Part shown: positions 37,560-44,836 of the stretch, piece after piece
How positions within the stretch are numbered: position 1 is the stretch's first letter
Layout of the letters: every line of letters begins with the position of its first letter
Position numbers and translations under genes: made by a program
Notes under the pieces: generated by a model
What the model saw: only the letters and a program-made list of their open reading frames with translations
Told to the model about the DNA's origin: nothing
The model's database searches: none
Assembly (NCBI GenBank): GCA_025354985.1
Contig: JANXLU010000005.1
Coordinates: 1-64,000 of the forward strand
Source of the DNA: Chloroflexota bacterium
GTDB taxonomy: Bacteria; Chloroflexota; Anaerolineae; J036; Brachytrichaceae
Length of the DNA stretch: 64,000 nucleotides
Direction: 5' to 3'

Positions 37560-37582
37560 TTGTTATAGAACAATTATAACAA
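37560..37582. promoter_or_regulatory. Probable autoregulatory operator of the GntR-type gene
   Basis: TTGTTATA at 37560-37567 and TATAACAA at 37575-37582 form a perfect 8-bp inverted repeat with a 7-base spacer. On the minus strand it contains TATAAT (complement of 37573-37578), a likely -10 box for the GntR gene. Binding there would block transcription. It also lies 107 bases before rpsP, so it might affect that promoter too. Confidence 0.5.
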
Positions 37583-37688
37583 TAGCAAACGTCGGTACGT
37601 TAGAATTGAGTATTCCAGGCAGGATTGAAATCGAAATGCTCGTCGTCCTATTGCCTGAACAGGTTGAAAATTCAAAGGAGAAAGTATT

Positions 37689-38081
37689 ATGGTTCGTATT
37701 CGACTACGCCGCATGGGCAGCGCCCATCAGCCCATCTATCGCATTGTGGTGGCAGACAAGGAAAGTCCGCGCGATGGCGCCTTTATTGAGATCGTTGGCA
37801 CATATAACCCGCGCACTGAGCCCGAAACCGTAAAAGTTGCAGAGGAGCGCATCTGGCATTGGATCAAAGTCGGCGCGCAGCCCAGCGACAGCGTCTCCCA
37901 AATCTTGAAGAAGACTGGCACGCTTGCGCGGTACGCGCGCTTCGCCAAGGGTGAAGCCAAGGAAGGACTTCTGGTTGAAGCCGGCGCCCAGCTCAGTGCA
38001 GCCGAGGCCATCAGCCCCAAGACCCGTATCGGCCGGATTGCAAAAGCGCGCACCACACCGTTCATGAAAAAGAAGGAATAG
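37689..38081 (+). CDS. rpsP: 30S ribosomal protein S16
   Basis: The N terminus VRIRLRRMGSAHQPIYRIVVADKES and GTYNPRTEP are characteristic of bS16, a small-subunit assembly protein. At 130 residues it is longer than the usual 80-90 because of a basic C-terminal tail (GRIAKARTTPFMKKKE) seen in several phyla. The ribosome binding site AAAGGAG at 37674-37680 is eight bases before ATG. It heads the run rpsP-khpA-rimM-dprA-manC-wzz-wzz-cpsD. Confidence 0.97.
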   Translation: MVRIRLRRMGSAHQPIYRIVVADKESPRDGAFIEIVGTYNPRTEPETVKVAEERIWHWIKVGAQPSDSVSQILKKTGTLARYARFAKGEAKEGLLVEAGAQLSAAEAISPKTRIGRIAKARTTPFMKKKE

Positions 38082-38136
38082 ACAAACCATCCAATTGAAA
38101 CTAAAGGAAGCTAAAAGAAGCTAAAATAACTGATGC

Positions 38137-38364
38137 ATGAGAGAGTTAATCGAATTTATCGCCCATGGCATGGTGGACAATCATGAGGCCGTCGTCGTCG
38201 AGGAGCGCATTGATCGCGGCACGCCCGTCTATCACCTGTTTGTTGCCGAAAACGAAACCGGTCGCGTGATTGGTCGAGACGGCAAAGTGGCCAATGGGAT
38301 TCGCATCCTGATGGAATGCAGCGTACATGCGGGCAGCCGCACGCCCGTTCTGAAGGTCATGTAA
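38137..38364 (+). CDS. khpA: KH-domain RNA-binding protein KhpA (YlqC family)
   Basis: A 75-residue single KH domain with the GXXG loop in VIGRDGKVANGIR near 47. KhpA, usually with KhpB, binds many RNAs and affects cell elongation in Gram-positive bacteria. The usual position between rpsP and rimM is kept. The upstream leader contains two direct GAAGCTAAA copies, one of which gives an AGGAAG ribosome-binding-like stretch. An overlapping ATG four bases upstream is out of frame. Confidence 0.92.
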   Translation: MRELIEFIAHGMVDNHEAVVVEERIDRGTPVYHLFVAENETGRVIGRDGKVANGIRILMECSVHAGSRTPVLKVM

Positions 38365-38398
38365 TCTGGCAGCAAAACAATTAACCGGGCGCACACGG

Positions 38399-38887
38399 AT
38401 GATTGAGGTTGGCAAAATTGTCAGACCGCATGGCGTGCGCGGCGAAATCAAAGTTCGTATACCCGACGAGTTGATCGAGATGGCGCCGGGCATGACCGAG
38501 GTGTTGCTTGCAGGAGAATCATCGGCTCGGAAAGTGATGGCAAGCCGGGTGCATCAGGGTGCCTGGCTGCTGAAACTCGAAGGCGTGGAAACCCGGAACC
38601 TATCCGAATCATTGCGCGGCAAATCCGTGTCAGTTCTTGAATCCGAGTTGCCACGCTCCAGCGCGGAGTCCATCCTGCCGACCGAGCTCCTGGGCATGCA
38701 AGTTCAAGACAATGACGGAAACCTGCTCGGGTACTTGACAGAGGTGCTGGCAACCGGCAGTAATGATGTTTACGTGGTCACCAGACCAAACGGGCGCGAA
38801 CTCCTGTTGCCCGCACTGCAAAGCGTGGTGCACGATATCAACGGCGATTCCCGAATTATCAAGGTCACCATACCGGATGGGCTCTGA
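38399..38887 (+). CDS. rimM: Ribosome maturation factor RimM
   Basis: A 162-residue RimM that helps 30S head assembly by binding S19. The N-terminal half starts EVGKIVRPHGVRGEIKV, the family signature. The C-terminal PRC-barrel includes LLGMQVQDNDGNLLGYLTEV near 97 and ELLLPALQSVVHDIN near 137. trmD, which usually follows, is absent; instead dprA starts inside the last 11 bases of rimM. Confidence 0.95.
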   Translation: MIEVGKIVRPHGVRGEIKVRIPDELIEMAPGMTEVLLAGESSARKVMASRVHQGAWLLKLEGVETRNLSESLRGKSVSVLESELPRSSAESILPTELLGMQVQDNDGNLLGYLTEVLATGSNDVYVVTRPNGRELLLPALQSVVHDINGDSRIIKVTIPDGL

Positions 38888-39977
38888 AGACAAGGCCTAT
38901 TTTCTAGCTTTCGCCCGAGTACGGGGAGTCGGTCCCGCCCGACTCCGCAAACTCCGCGAAAGGTTCGACACGCTCGCATCGGCCTGGAAGGCTCCAAACC
39001 AAGAGCTGCATGCCTCAGGACTGGACGAAAAAACCGTCGCATCTTTGGTTGAAACCAGAAAATTTGTCGACCCTGAAAAGGAGCTTGTCAACCTTGAGAA
39101 AAGCGGCTCGCGTGCAATCACATGGGACGATGCGGAGTATCCAAACCTGTTGCGTGAAGTTGACAATCCGCCCTGCGTTCTATGGATTAACGGCGCGTTT
39201 GTGGACCGGGATGCGTTGGCTGTAGCAATAGTTGGAACGCGCGGGCCAAGCATGTATGGCAAGGATGTCGCGGCTAAATTTGCCACTCAGCTTGCCGAGA
39301 ACGGCATCTCGATTGTAAGCGGATTGGCGCGAGGTATCGATGCCACAGCTCACGAAGCGGCGCTGCAGGCGGGCGGCAGAACCATTGCGGTGCTCGGTTC
39401 GGGTGTTGACGTCATCTATCCGCCGGAAAACCGTCGCCTTGCGTCCCAAATCCAAGAGAGGGGCGCCGTAATCTCCGAATACCCGCTTGGAACCAAACCA
39501 GATGCTATGAATTTTCCGCCACGCAACCGGATTATCAGTGGATTGAGCCTTGCGGTGTTGGTCGTGGAGGCCGATGAAAAAAGCGGTGCTCTGATCACCA
39601 CGGGCTATGCGGCAGAACAAGGCCGGGATGTGTTTTCGATTCCCGGCAATATCTTCTCCAAAACCAGTCGTGGCACCAACAAGCTGATTCAGCAAGGCGC
39701 GAAACTTGTGACCCGCATAGAGGACATATTGGATGACCTTAATTTGGGTATGGTGGCCTCGCATGCAGAAGCGCAATCAACGATACCAATTGGTGACTCT
39801 GAAACAGAGCAGGCGATTTTGGCCGCACTTTCGGGTGAACCCGTGCAAATCGATGATTTAATCAGGCAGACAAAAATTTCGGCGGACGAAATAAACACAG
39901 CCCTGACACTCCTTGAACTAAAGGGGTTTGTTCGAAGGACGTTGGGCAATAGCTACGCTCTCGGCAGAAAACCATAA
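38877..39977 (+). CDS. dprA: DNA-processing protein DprA
   Basis: DprA loads RecA on incoming single-stranded DNA during natural transformation. The 366-residue protein has an N-terminal helix-hairpin-helix part (ARVRGVGPARLRKL near 11), the Rossmann-like core (VAIVGTRGPSMYG near 108, VSGLARGIDATAHEAAL near 140, AVLGSGVDVIYPPEN near 165, SEYPLG near 193, FPPRNRIISGLS near 205) and a C-terminal winged helix. ATG 38877 overlaps rimM by 11 bases. Other competence genes are not in the window. Confidence 0.95.
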   Translation: MGSEDKAYFLAFARVRGVGPARLRKLRERFDTLASAWKAPNQELHASGLDEKTVASLVETRKFVDPEKELVNLEKSGSRAITWDDAEYPNLLREVDNPPCVLWINGAFVDRDALAVAIVGTRGPSMYGKDVAAKFATQLAENGISIVSGLARGIDATAHEAALQAGGRTIAVLGSGVDVIYPPENRRLASQIQERGAVISEYPLGTKPDAMNFPPRNRIISGLSLAVLVVEADEKSGALITTGYAAEQGRDVFSIPGNIFSKTSRGTNKLIQQGAKLVTRIEDILDDLNLGMVASHAEAQSTIPIGDSETEQAILAALSGEPVQIDDLIRQTKISADEINTALTLLELKGFVRRTLGNSYALGRKP

Positions 39978-39983
39978 TATTCC

Positions 39984-41060
39984 ATGTTTCACGCTTTAGT
40001 CATGGCTGGAGGTAGCGGAACGCGGCTGTGGCCACTCAGCCGCACCACCGTCCCCAAACAAGCTCTGGCGCTCACTGGTGATCGCACAATGTTTCAGACC
40101 ACGGTCGAGCGTCTTCACCCTCTCATATTGCCCGCCAATGTTCACGTAGTGACCAACGCCGCGATGGCCCCGTTATTTCGCGAACAAATGCCAGCGATAC
40201 CTGAGCGAAATTACATCATTGAACCTTATGCCAATGACAGCGGCCCGGCTGCTGCGCTTGGCCTGACCCACATTCACCAAGTTGACCCGGAGGCAGTGGT
40301 CGCCATACTTGCGGCAGATCACTATATTTCTGACGTTGCCGGCTTTCTCGCCGTACTGGATTGGGCGCAGCACCCGGCCAAAGCCGGCTTCATCACCACG
40401 CTTGGCATTCAACCCACTTCGCCCTCCACTGGCTTCGGCTACGTTGAACGCGGGCCAAAGTTGGACGCTTTCAGCTCAGATGCCTGCTCCGTCTTTACCG
40501 CAAATGGATTCCGCGAAAAACCGTCCGCAGACGTTGCGCTGGCATACGTGCTTGGTGGTGCGCACTTCTGGAACAGTGGGATGTTTATCGTGACCACAGC
40601 CACTGGTTTGCAAGAATTCGCGCGACAGCAGCCACAATTTTCTGCAGCGCTGGGTCGCCTTCAGCTGGCAATTGACACGCCCGGCTATAACGAGGCGCTG
40701 CTCGAGGCCTGGGCGTGTGCGCCGCGCAAGAGTCTCGATTTTGCAATAATGGAACACGCCGAAAAAGTCGCGGTTATACCCATGAACGTAGGATGGAGCG
40801 ATATCGGCTCCTGGGCCAGTCTGCTCGACATTCTGGATGCGGATGACCATGGCAACGTCATACTGGGAGACCACATCGCGATAGACACACGCGACTCACT
40901 TGTGCTCGGGCATCAACGGGTCATCGCCACCATCGGTGTAACTGACTTAATCGTAGTCGACACGCCGGATGCGTTGCTGATCTGCGCACGCGACCGCGTG
41001 CAGGACGTTAAGCAAGTCGTAGAGAAACTAAAGGCAAGCGGTCGGTCACACATCGTTTAG
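39984..41060 (+). CDS. manC: Mannose-1-phosphate guanylyltransferase
   Basis: Makes GDP-mannose from mannose-1-phosphate and GTP. The N-terminal nucleotide loop ALVMAGGSGTRLWPLSR and VPKQAL are diagnostic. ILAADHYISD near 111 carries the metal Asp, and GFGYVERG and GFREKPSADVA follow near 152 and 174. WNSGMFI near 194 and VGWSDIGSWASL near 272 complete the set. At 358 residues it lacks the C-terminal isomerase domain of bifunctional ManC. It supplies gmd at 29.7 kb. It starts six bases after dprA and leads the exopolysaccharide genes. Confidence 0.95.
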   Translation: MFHALVMAGGSGTRLWPLSRTTVPKQALALTGDRTMFQTTVERLHPLILPANVHVVTNAAMAPLFREQMPAIPERNYIIEPYANDSGPAAALGLTHIHQVDPEAVVAILAADHYISDVAGFLAVLDWAQHPAKAGFITTLGIQPTSPSTGFGYVERGPKLDAFSSDACSVFTANGFREKPSADVALAYVLGGAHFWNSGMFIVTTATGLQEFARQQPQFSAALGRLQLAIDTPGYNEALLEAWACAPRKSLDFAIMEHAEKVAVIPMNVGWSDIGSWASLLDILDADDHGNVILGDHIAIDTRDSLVLGHQRVIATIGVTDLIVVDTPDALLICARDRVQDVKQVVEKLKASGRSHIV

Positions 41061-41081
41061 ACCCGCTGTTGGCCGTGGATA

Positions 41082-41774
41082 ATGACACTTATGCCAGTTG
41101 TCGACTATCTGTTGGTGCTGCTCCGCCGCTGGTGGCTGGTTGTGCTGCCAGTAATCGCGGTGATTGGGCTTACGATCGCGACGTACGCGGCTCCAGGCAC
41201 GGCTTGGCAATCAAAAATGAGCCTGCAAATCGGACTTCCACCCGAGCCAAGCCTGAGCGAATATAGTTATGACGGTCACTACAACTGGTTGGCGAGCGAA
41301 TATCTGACCCGCGGAATAGCAGATTTGCTCAACACCAGCGTATTTGCGGAAAATGTGGCCGCACGGCTGACAGCCGCCGGACTAACCATTAGCGCGGGTC
41401 AGGTTCAAGCTGCAATTGCGCGTGACTATCGTGGAACGCTGGTGACAGTTTTTGTCACCGATAACGATCCAGCCATCGTTACGCAGATGTCCGATGCCAT
41501 AACCGCAGACCTGGCCACCAATGCATCACAATACTTCCCACAATTGCGCAACAGTAAGACGGCACCCTTTCAGCGCCTGGATAAACCCGCCCCTTACCCA
41601 ATTGCCACTAATTTACGAAATCGATTCGAAATACCGGCACGCCTGTTGATCGCACTATTGGCTGGCATTGTGCTGGCTCTGACCGCCCACCTGTTTGATC
41701 CGGTTGTTCATGGGAGGCGTGAACTGGGCCGTGTCGGACTTTCGGTCATGGGTGAAATTCCCAAAGCAAAATAA
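41082..41774 (+). CDS. Wzz/CapA-like polysaccharide chain-length protein (copy 1)
   Basis: A 230-residue membrane protein with two hydrophobic segments (about 8-34 and 188-208) around an extracytoplasmic region, the layout of Wzz/PCP proteins that set polysaccharide chain length. The N terminus VVDYLLVLLRRWWLVVLPV is typical. The C-terminal GLSVMGEIPK resembles the segment before the kinase part of BY-kinases. A second paralogue follows after 3 bases, and the pair may form a mixed oligomer. ATG 41091 is an alternative start. Confidence 0.82.
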   Translation: MTLMPVVDYLLVLLRRWWLVVLPVIAVIGLTIATYAAPGTAWQSKMSLQIGLPPEPSLSEYSYDGHYNWLASEYLTRGIADLLNTSVFAENVAARLTAAGLTISAGQVQAAIARDYRGTLVTVFVTDNDPAIVTQMSDAITADLATNASQYFPQLRNSKTAPFQRLDKPAPYPIATNLRNRFEIPARLLIALLAGIVLALTAHLFDPVVHGRRELGRVGLSVMGEIPKAK

Positions 41775-41777
41775 CGT

Positions 41778-42425
41778 ATGGACTTGACACAATATCTGGA
41801 AATCGCCCGTCGCAGATGGTGGGTGGTCGTTCTGGCCACCTTTGCGGCGGCCCTGGCGGCACTGTTGTTTGGCAGGGTGCAAACGCCAATCTACAAGAGC
41901 ACCATGGAACTGATTATCCAACCGGGCCGCGCGGACTTTGGGCTTCAGCAGTCCGCCAAAAATCTAACGGCAGCCTATCGAAGCATCATATTTACCAAAC
42001 GCAACGCCGCCACGATTGATGCCGATTTGGCGCTTGATCTCGGAGCCGAGCGCATTTACGGTAACACCAATATGGGTGAGGATGCCGCACGCAATGCCGT
42101 CATCATCGAGGTTAAGGATTATGACGGCGAGCGGGCAAACAGGGTGGCCAAGCGCTGGGCGGAATTGTTTGCCGAGTTTCGCAACAAGGAAAATTCAAAG
42201 CAACGGCGTGAAGACCGCGTGGATGCCGTGCTTGGCGACGAGCCCACCTTCTCGCAAGATTACCCGCGGACACGCACCTATGTTGCCGGAGCGGCCGTGC
42301 TGGGCGCACTATTGGGGCTTCTGATTGTTGTCGTCCTTGAACTCGCACAAGCCAACGTGTTGCGTGGCAGGACTGAAGTACAGAGAACCCTGGACATTCC
42401 CGTCATCGGCAACATACCGGCATAA
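41778..42425 (+). CDS. Wzz/CapA-like polysaccharide chain-length protein (copy 2)
   Basis: A 215-residue paralogue of the preceding gene: N-terminal DLTQYLEIARRRWWVVVLATF with one membrane span, an extracytoplasmic helical region (AAYRSIIFTKRNAATIDADL), a second span near 168-190, and a cytoplasmic end RTLDIPVIGNIPA that matches the juxtamembrane activator segment of CapA-type proteins. It lies eight bases before the CpsD-like gene, so membrane adaptor and soluble ATPase-like partner are encoded together. Confidence 0.85.
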   Translation: MDLTQYLEIARRRWWVVVLATFAAALAALLFGRVQTPIYKSTMELIIQPGRADFGLQQSAKNLTAAYRSIIFTKRNAATIDADLALDLGAERIYGNTNMGEDAARNAVIIEVKDYDGERANRVAKRWAELFAEFRNKENSKQRREDRVDAVLGDEPTFSQDYPRTRTYVAGAAVLGALLGLLIVVVLELAQANVLRGRTEVQRTLDIPVIGNIPA

Positions 42426-42433
42426 CCTTTTTC

Positions 42434-43048
42434 ATGAATCTGATCACGCTTAACAATCCGCTTTCCGTCGCCTCAGAGGCGTATCGCAGTTTGCGCACAA
42501 ACTTGTTCTTTTCCGGGCTTGAGCAACCATTCAAAACGTTGCTACTGGTGGCACCGAGTTCGGTTGAACACAAGGGGATTGCCCTGGCAAATCTTGCGGT
42601 TGTGCTCGCCCAGGCGGATCGCCGGGTCATTGCCGTGGACGCAGATTTTCGCTCACCGGAATTGCATACTATTTTTGGGTTGGCAAACGATCGCGGTCTT
42701 AGTTCGGCGCTCGCTTCGGATCGCGCAGCTATTAATCTGCAAAGTACCAGCGTAGCCAATCTGAGCATACTCACAAGCGGCCCAGCGCCTGCTGTTCCAA
42801 GTGATGCACTGTATGGAAAGCGAATGGCCGCGGTCTCAGAAGCACTAAAGCAGCAGGCTGAGTTGATTCTGTTCAACTGTCCGCCAACAGACCAGGCGAG
42901 TGACGCGGGCATACTCGCAACAATCTGCGATGTGGCAATGATCGTCGTTTGCAACGGCAGAACGAGACGCGAAGCTGCACAAGCCGCCCGCGAACTGATG
43001 ACTCGGGCACATACGCGACTGCTTGGTGCCATGCTGCTAAACGACTAA
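42434..43048 (+). CDS. CpsD/CapB-like ATPase homologue with degenerate P-loop
   Basis: A 204-residue relative of bacterial tyrosine kinases that control capsule export. The entry segment NPLSVASEAYRSLRTNLFFS is strongly conserved, and Walker A' VIAVDADFRSPELHTIFGL near 65 is intact. The Walker A loop, normally PGEGKST, reads PSSVEHKGIALANLA at 41-55: the glycines and the Ser/Thr are gone, although Lys47 remains. The tyrosine cluster at the C terminus is missing, and the protein ends at MLLND. It is therefore unlikely to be an active kinase and may only bridge the two Wzz-like proteins. Confidence 0.82.
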   Translation: MNLITLNNPLSVASEAYRSLRTNLFFSGLEQPFKTLLLVAPSSVEHKGIALANLAVVLAQADRRVIAVDADFRSPELHTIFGLANDRGLSSALASDRAAINLQSTSVANLSILTSGPAPAVPSDALYGKRMAAVSEALKQQAELILFNCPPTDQASDAGILATICDVAMIVVCNGRTRREAAQAARELMTRAHTRLLGAMLLND

Positions 43049-43115
43049 ATATCCGTGTAACATCCTTGGGTTATAGTACGCGTAAGAGCCTGCGATATGG
43101 TGTCGTTTGGTCATG

Positions 43116-43135
43116 ACCGGTTAGTAGTAACCGGT
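43116..43135. terminator. Hairpin between the exopolysaccharide run and the thioredoxin gene
   Basis: ACCGGTTA at 43116-43123 pairs with TAACCGGT at 43128-43135 around GTAG. It is followed by TTGAGTTTTG, a weak T-rich stretch. It may end the manC-wzz-cpsD transcript or act as an operator for the selenoprotein-like gene 24 bases downstream. Confidence 0.4.
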
Positions 43136-43159
43136 TGAGTTTTGCTCAGAAAGGCTAGT

Positions 43160-43660
43160 ATGAAGATTTCCTTTACATTAGTAAGCGCGCTTGCCGCTTT
43201 TATTTTGACCGCATGCGCTGGGTCACCCGTGCCCAATCAGCCGGAGGTTGCCAAACCTGTTCGTGAAGTGGCTACAACTCAAGCGGTGGTCCGGCAGCCA
43301 GCTGACGTACCCACTGCGGCACGGGCAGTAGCTGTGCCTGTTCTCGCGGTTCAGCCCGATCAGGCGATCGTCACATCCAAACCCGTCTTTGTAGATTTCT
43401 TTGCGGTGTGGTGAACAGTCTGCCAAGCCATGAAACCTACCGTGAGTAGGTTGGAAGCAGAATACGCCGGTCGGGTCGAATTCAAATCCGTCGACATTGA
43501 CATCGCGGACAACACGCCCTTAAAACGCCAGTTGCACTTTATTGGTCAGCCCCAGTTTGTTATTACGGGCGCCAAGTCGCAAATTTTAAGCTCGCGAAAC
43601 AGTTATCAGCAATACACGACACTGAAACAGGATATAGAGGCGGCACTGGCAGCGCCCTAG
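43160..43660 (+). CDS. Lipoprotein thioredoxin-like predicted selenoprotein (in-frame TGA at U-x-x-C)
   Basis: Read through TGA 43412-43414, this is a 166-residue exported thioredoxin. A lipoprotein signal (hydrophobic stretch, lipobox LTAC near 19-22) and a Pro/Val/Thr-rich linker lead to the fold: PVFVDFFAVW, then position 85 encoded by TGA, then TVCQAMKPTVSRLEAEY. The motif is therefore W-U-T-V-C, with selenocysteine where thioredoxins have the first, attacking cysteine. The cis-proline is in FIGQPQFVI, and no other stop interrupts the domain. A hairpin 26 bases after the TGA fits a bacterial SECIS. ATG 43160 follows AGAAAGG. If TGA is a true stop, this is instead a nonsense-mutated pseudogene. 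No sel genes are in the window. Confidence 0.7.
43434..43452 (+). promoter_or_regulatory. Candidate bacterial SECIS hairpin
   Basis: AACCTAC at 43434-43440 pairs perfectly with GTAGGTT at 43446-43452 around the loop CGTGA. The loop begins 26 bases after the TGA at 43412-43414 and has G in its second position followed by U. Known bacterial SECIS hairpins lie about 16-37 bases after the UGA and carry a G at the start of the loop. CC at 43428-43429 can extend the stem to GG 43453-43454 across a bulge. Confidence 0.6.
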
Positions 43661-43681
43661 CACGGTTAAAATTTAGGTTCA

Positions 43682-44836
43682 ATGCCAGTCAACCGTGCCA
43701 GTTCTCTCAGGTCGAACGCCGCTAATGGTCCAACGTCGAGGGATTCGTTTTTGTCCCGTCGATCATTCCTGCGAATTGCGGGCTTGGGGGCATCTCGGTC
43801 CATACTCCCGGCGATCATCCCACCCGGCCGCCCGCCGGTTGGCGGACTGTTAAATCAGGTTGACGCAGCGCCAGTGTCGAATGCCACTACACGCGATGTT
43901 ATGGGTTTTGCCCGTGCCGTGCGTTGGGGTGTTCCGGTCTATGCAGATCCGTCGTGGGCAAAGCCAACTGGTTATCAAATGTATGCTGACGATTTATTGC
44001 CGATATTTGGTGAAGTGCAGTCCAAGGTCGGTTCGTCCTATAACACGTTGTGGTACGAAGTGCAAGGTGGGTTTGTCCACAGCGCATTTATTCAACCAAC
44101 GCAATGGCATGAAAACATACCCGTTGCAACCTTTGATTCCGCCGGATTTTGGGCCCAAGTAACTGTTCCATTTACCGATGCGCTTACCGCGCCCTCCATC
44201 AATGCCGCGCGAACCAAATATCGCTACTATTTCGACACTGTCTATAAGGTCACCGATGTGCTTCGCGCGGAAGGGCTCACTTGGTACAAAATCGAGGACG
44301 AGGAATTTCCCGCCGATTACTTTGTCCGAGCAGAACATCTGCGCGCGTTGGACGCCGAAGATTTTCAGCCACTGTCACCCGAGATCGATCCGGCTGAAAA
44401 AAAGCTGGTTGTCAATATTGCCCAACAACGTGTGACCGCATTTGAACGAGGTCGAGAGGTTTTTTCAGCCCGCACCGCAACAGGTCACAAATTTGACGAC
44501 AAGCGCGACTTCCATACGCCGGGAGGCAGGTACACGATCTTCCGCAAAACACCCACCCAACATATGCATGGCGGAAAATTAGGCGAGGATGACTACTTTG
44601 ATTTGCCGGGCATCCCGTGGGTAAGTTACTTTACAGGCAGCGGCATTGCATTCCATGGCGCTTATTGGCACAATGACTATGGCGTGACCAGAAGCCACGG
44701 ATGCGTAAACCTGGCTCCGCAAAATGCACGCTGGATTTGGCGCTGGAGCCTGCCGGACAACGATCTCAGCGTGCGCTACACGCTCACCGCCGGTACGCAG
44801 TCGGGTACCCGTGTCGACGTGATAGGCGCGAGTTAG
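43682..44836 (+). CDS. L,D-transpeptidase (YkuD domain) with Tat-type signal
   Basis: A 384-residue exported peptidoglycan cross-linking enzyme. The N terminus contains SRRSFLRIAG near 25, a good twin-arginine motif before a hydrophobic segment. An SH3-like N-terminal part is followed by the YkuD domain from about 236 (KKLVVNIAQQRVTAFERG). The active site has the His in FHGAYWHNDYG and the SHGCVNL cysteine near 338-344, at family spacing. It starts 21 bases after the thioredoxin-like gene and may be oxidised or protected outside the cell with it. It ends with a TTAG stop overlap against the convergent nuclease gene. Confidence 0.93.
   Translation: MPVNRASSLRSNAANGPTSRDSFLSRRSFLRIAGLGASRSILPAIIPPGRPPVGGLLNQVDAAPVSNATTRDVMGFARAVRWGVPVYADPSWAKPTGYQMYADDLLPIFGEVQSKVGSSYNTLWYEVQGGFVHSAFIQPTQWHENIPVATFDSAGFWAQVTVPFTDALTAPSINAARTKYRYYFDTVYKVTDVLRAEGLTWYKIEDEEFPADYFVRAEHLRALDAEDFQPLSPEIDPAEKKLVVNIAQQRVTAFERGREVFSARTATGHKFDDKRDFHTPGGRYTIFRKTPTQHMHGGKLGEDDYFDLPGIPWVSYFTGSGIAFHGAYWHNDYGVTRSHGCVNLAPQNARWIWRWSLPDNDLSVRYTLTAGTQSGTRVDVIGAS

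Noticed and set aside
38101-38127. GAAGCTAAA direct repeats before khpA as a repeat array
   Set aside because: Only two copies in a row; too short to support a functional repeat.
43430-43660. A separate short gene starting at ATG 43430
   Set aside because: It would begin inside the thioredoxin active-site helix without a ribosome binding site; readthrough of the TGA gives one complete domain.
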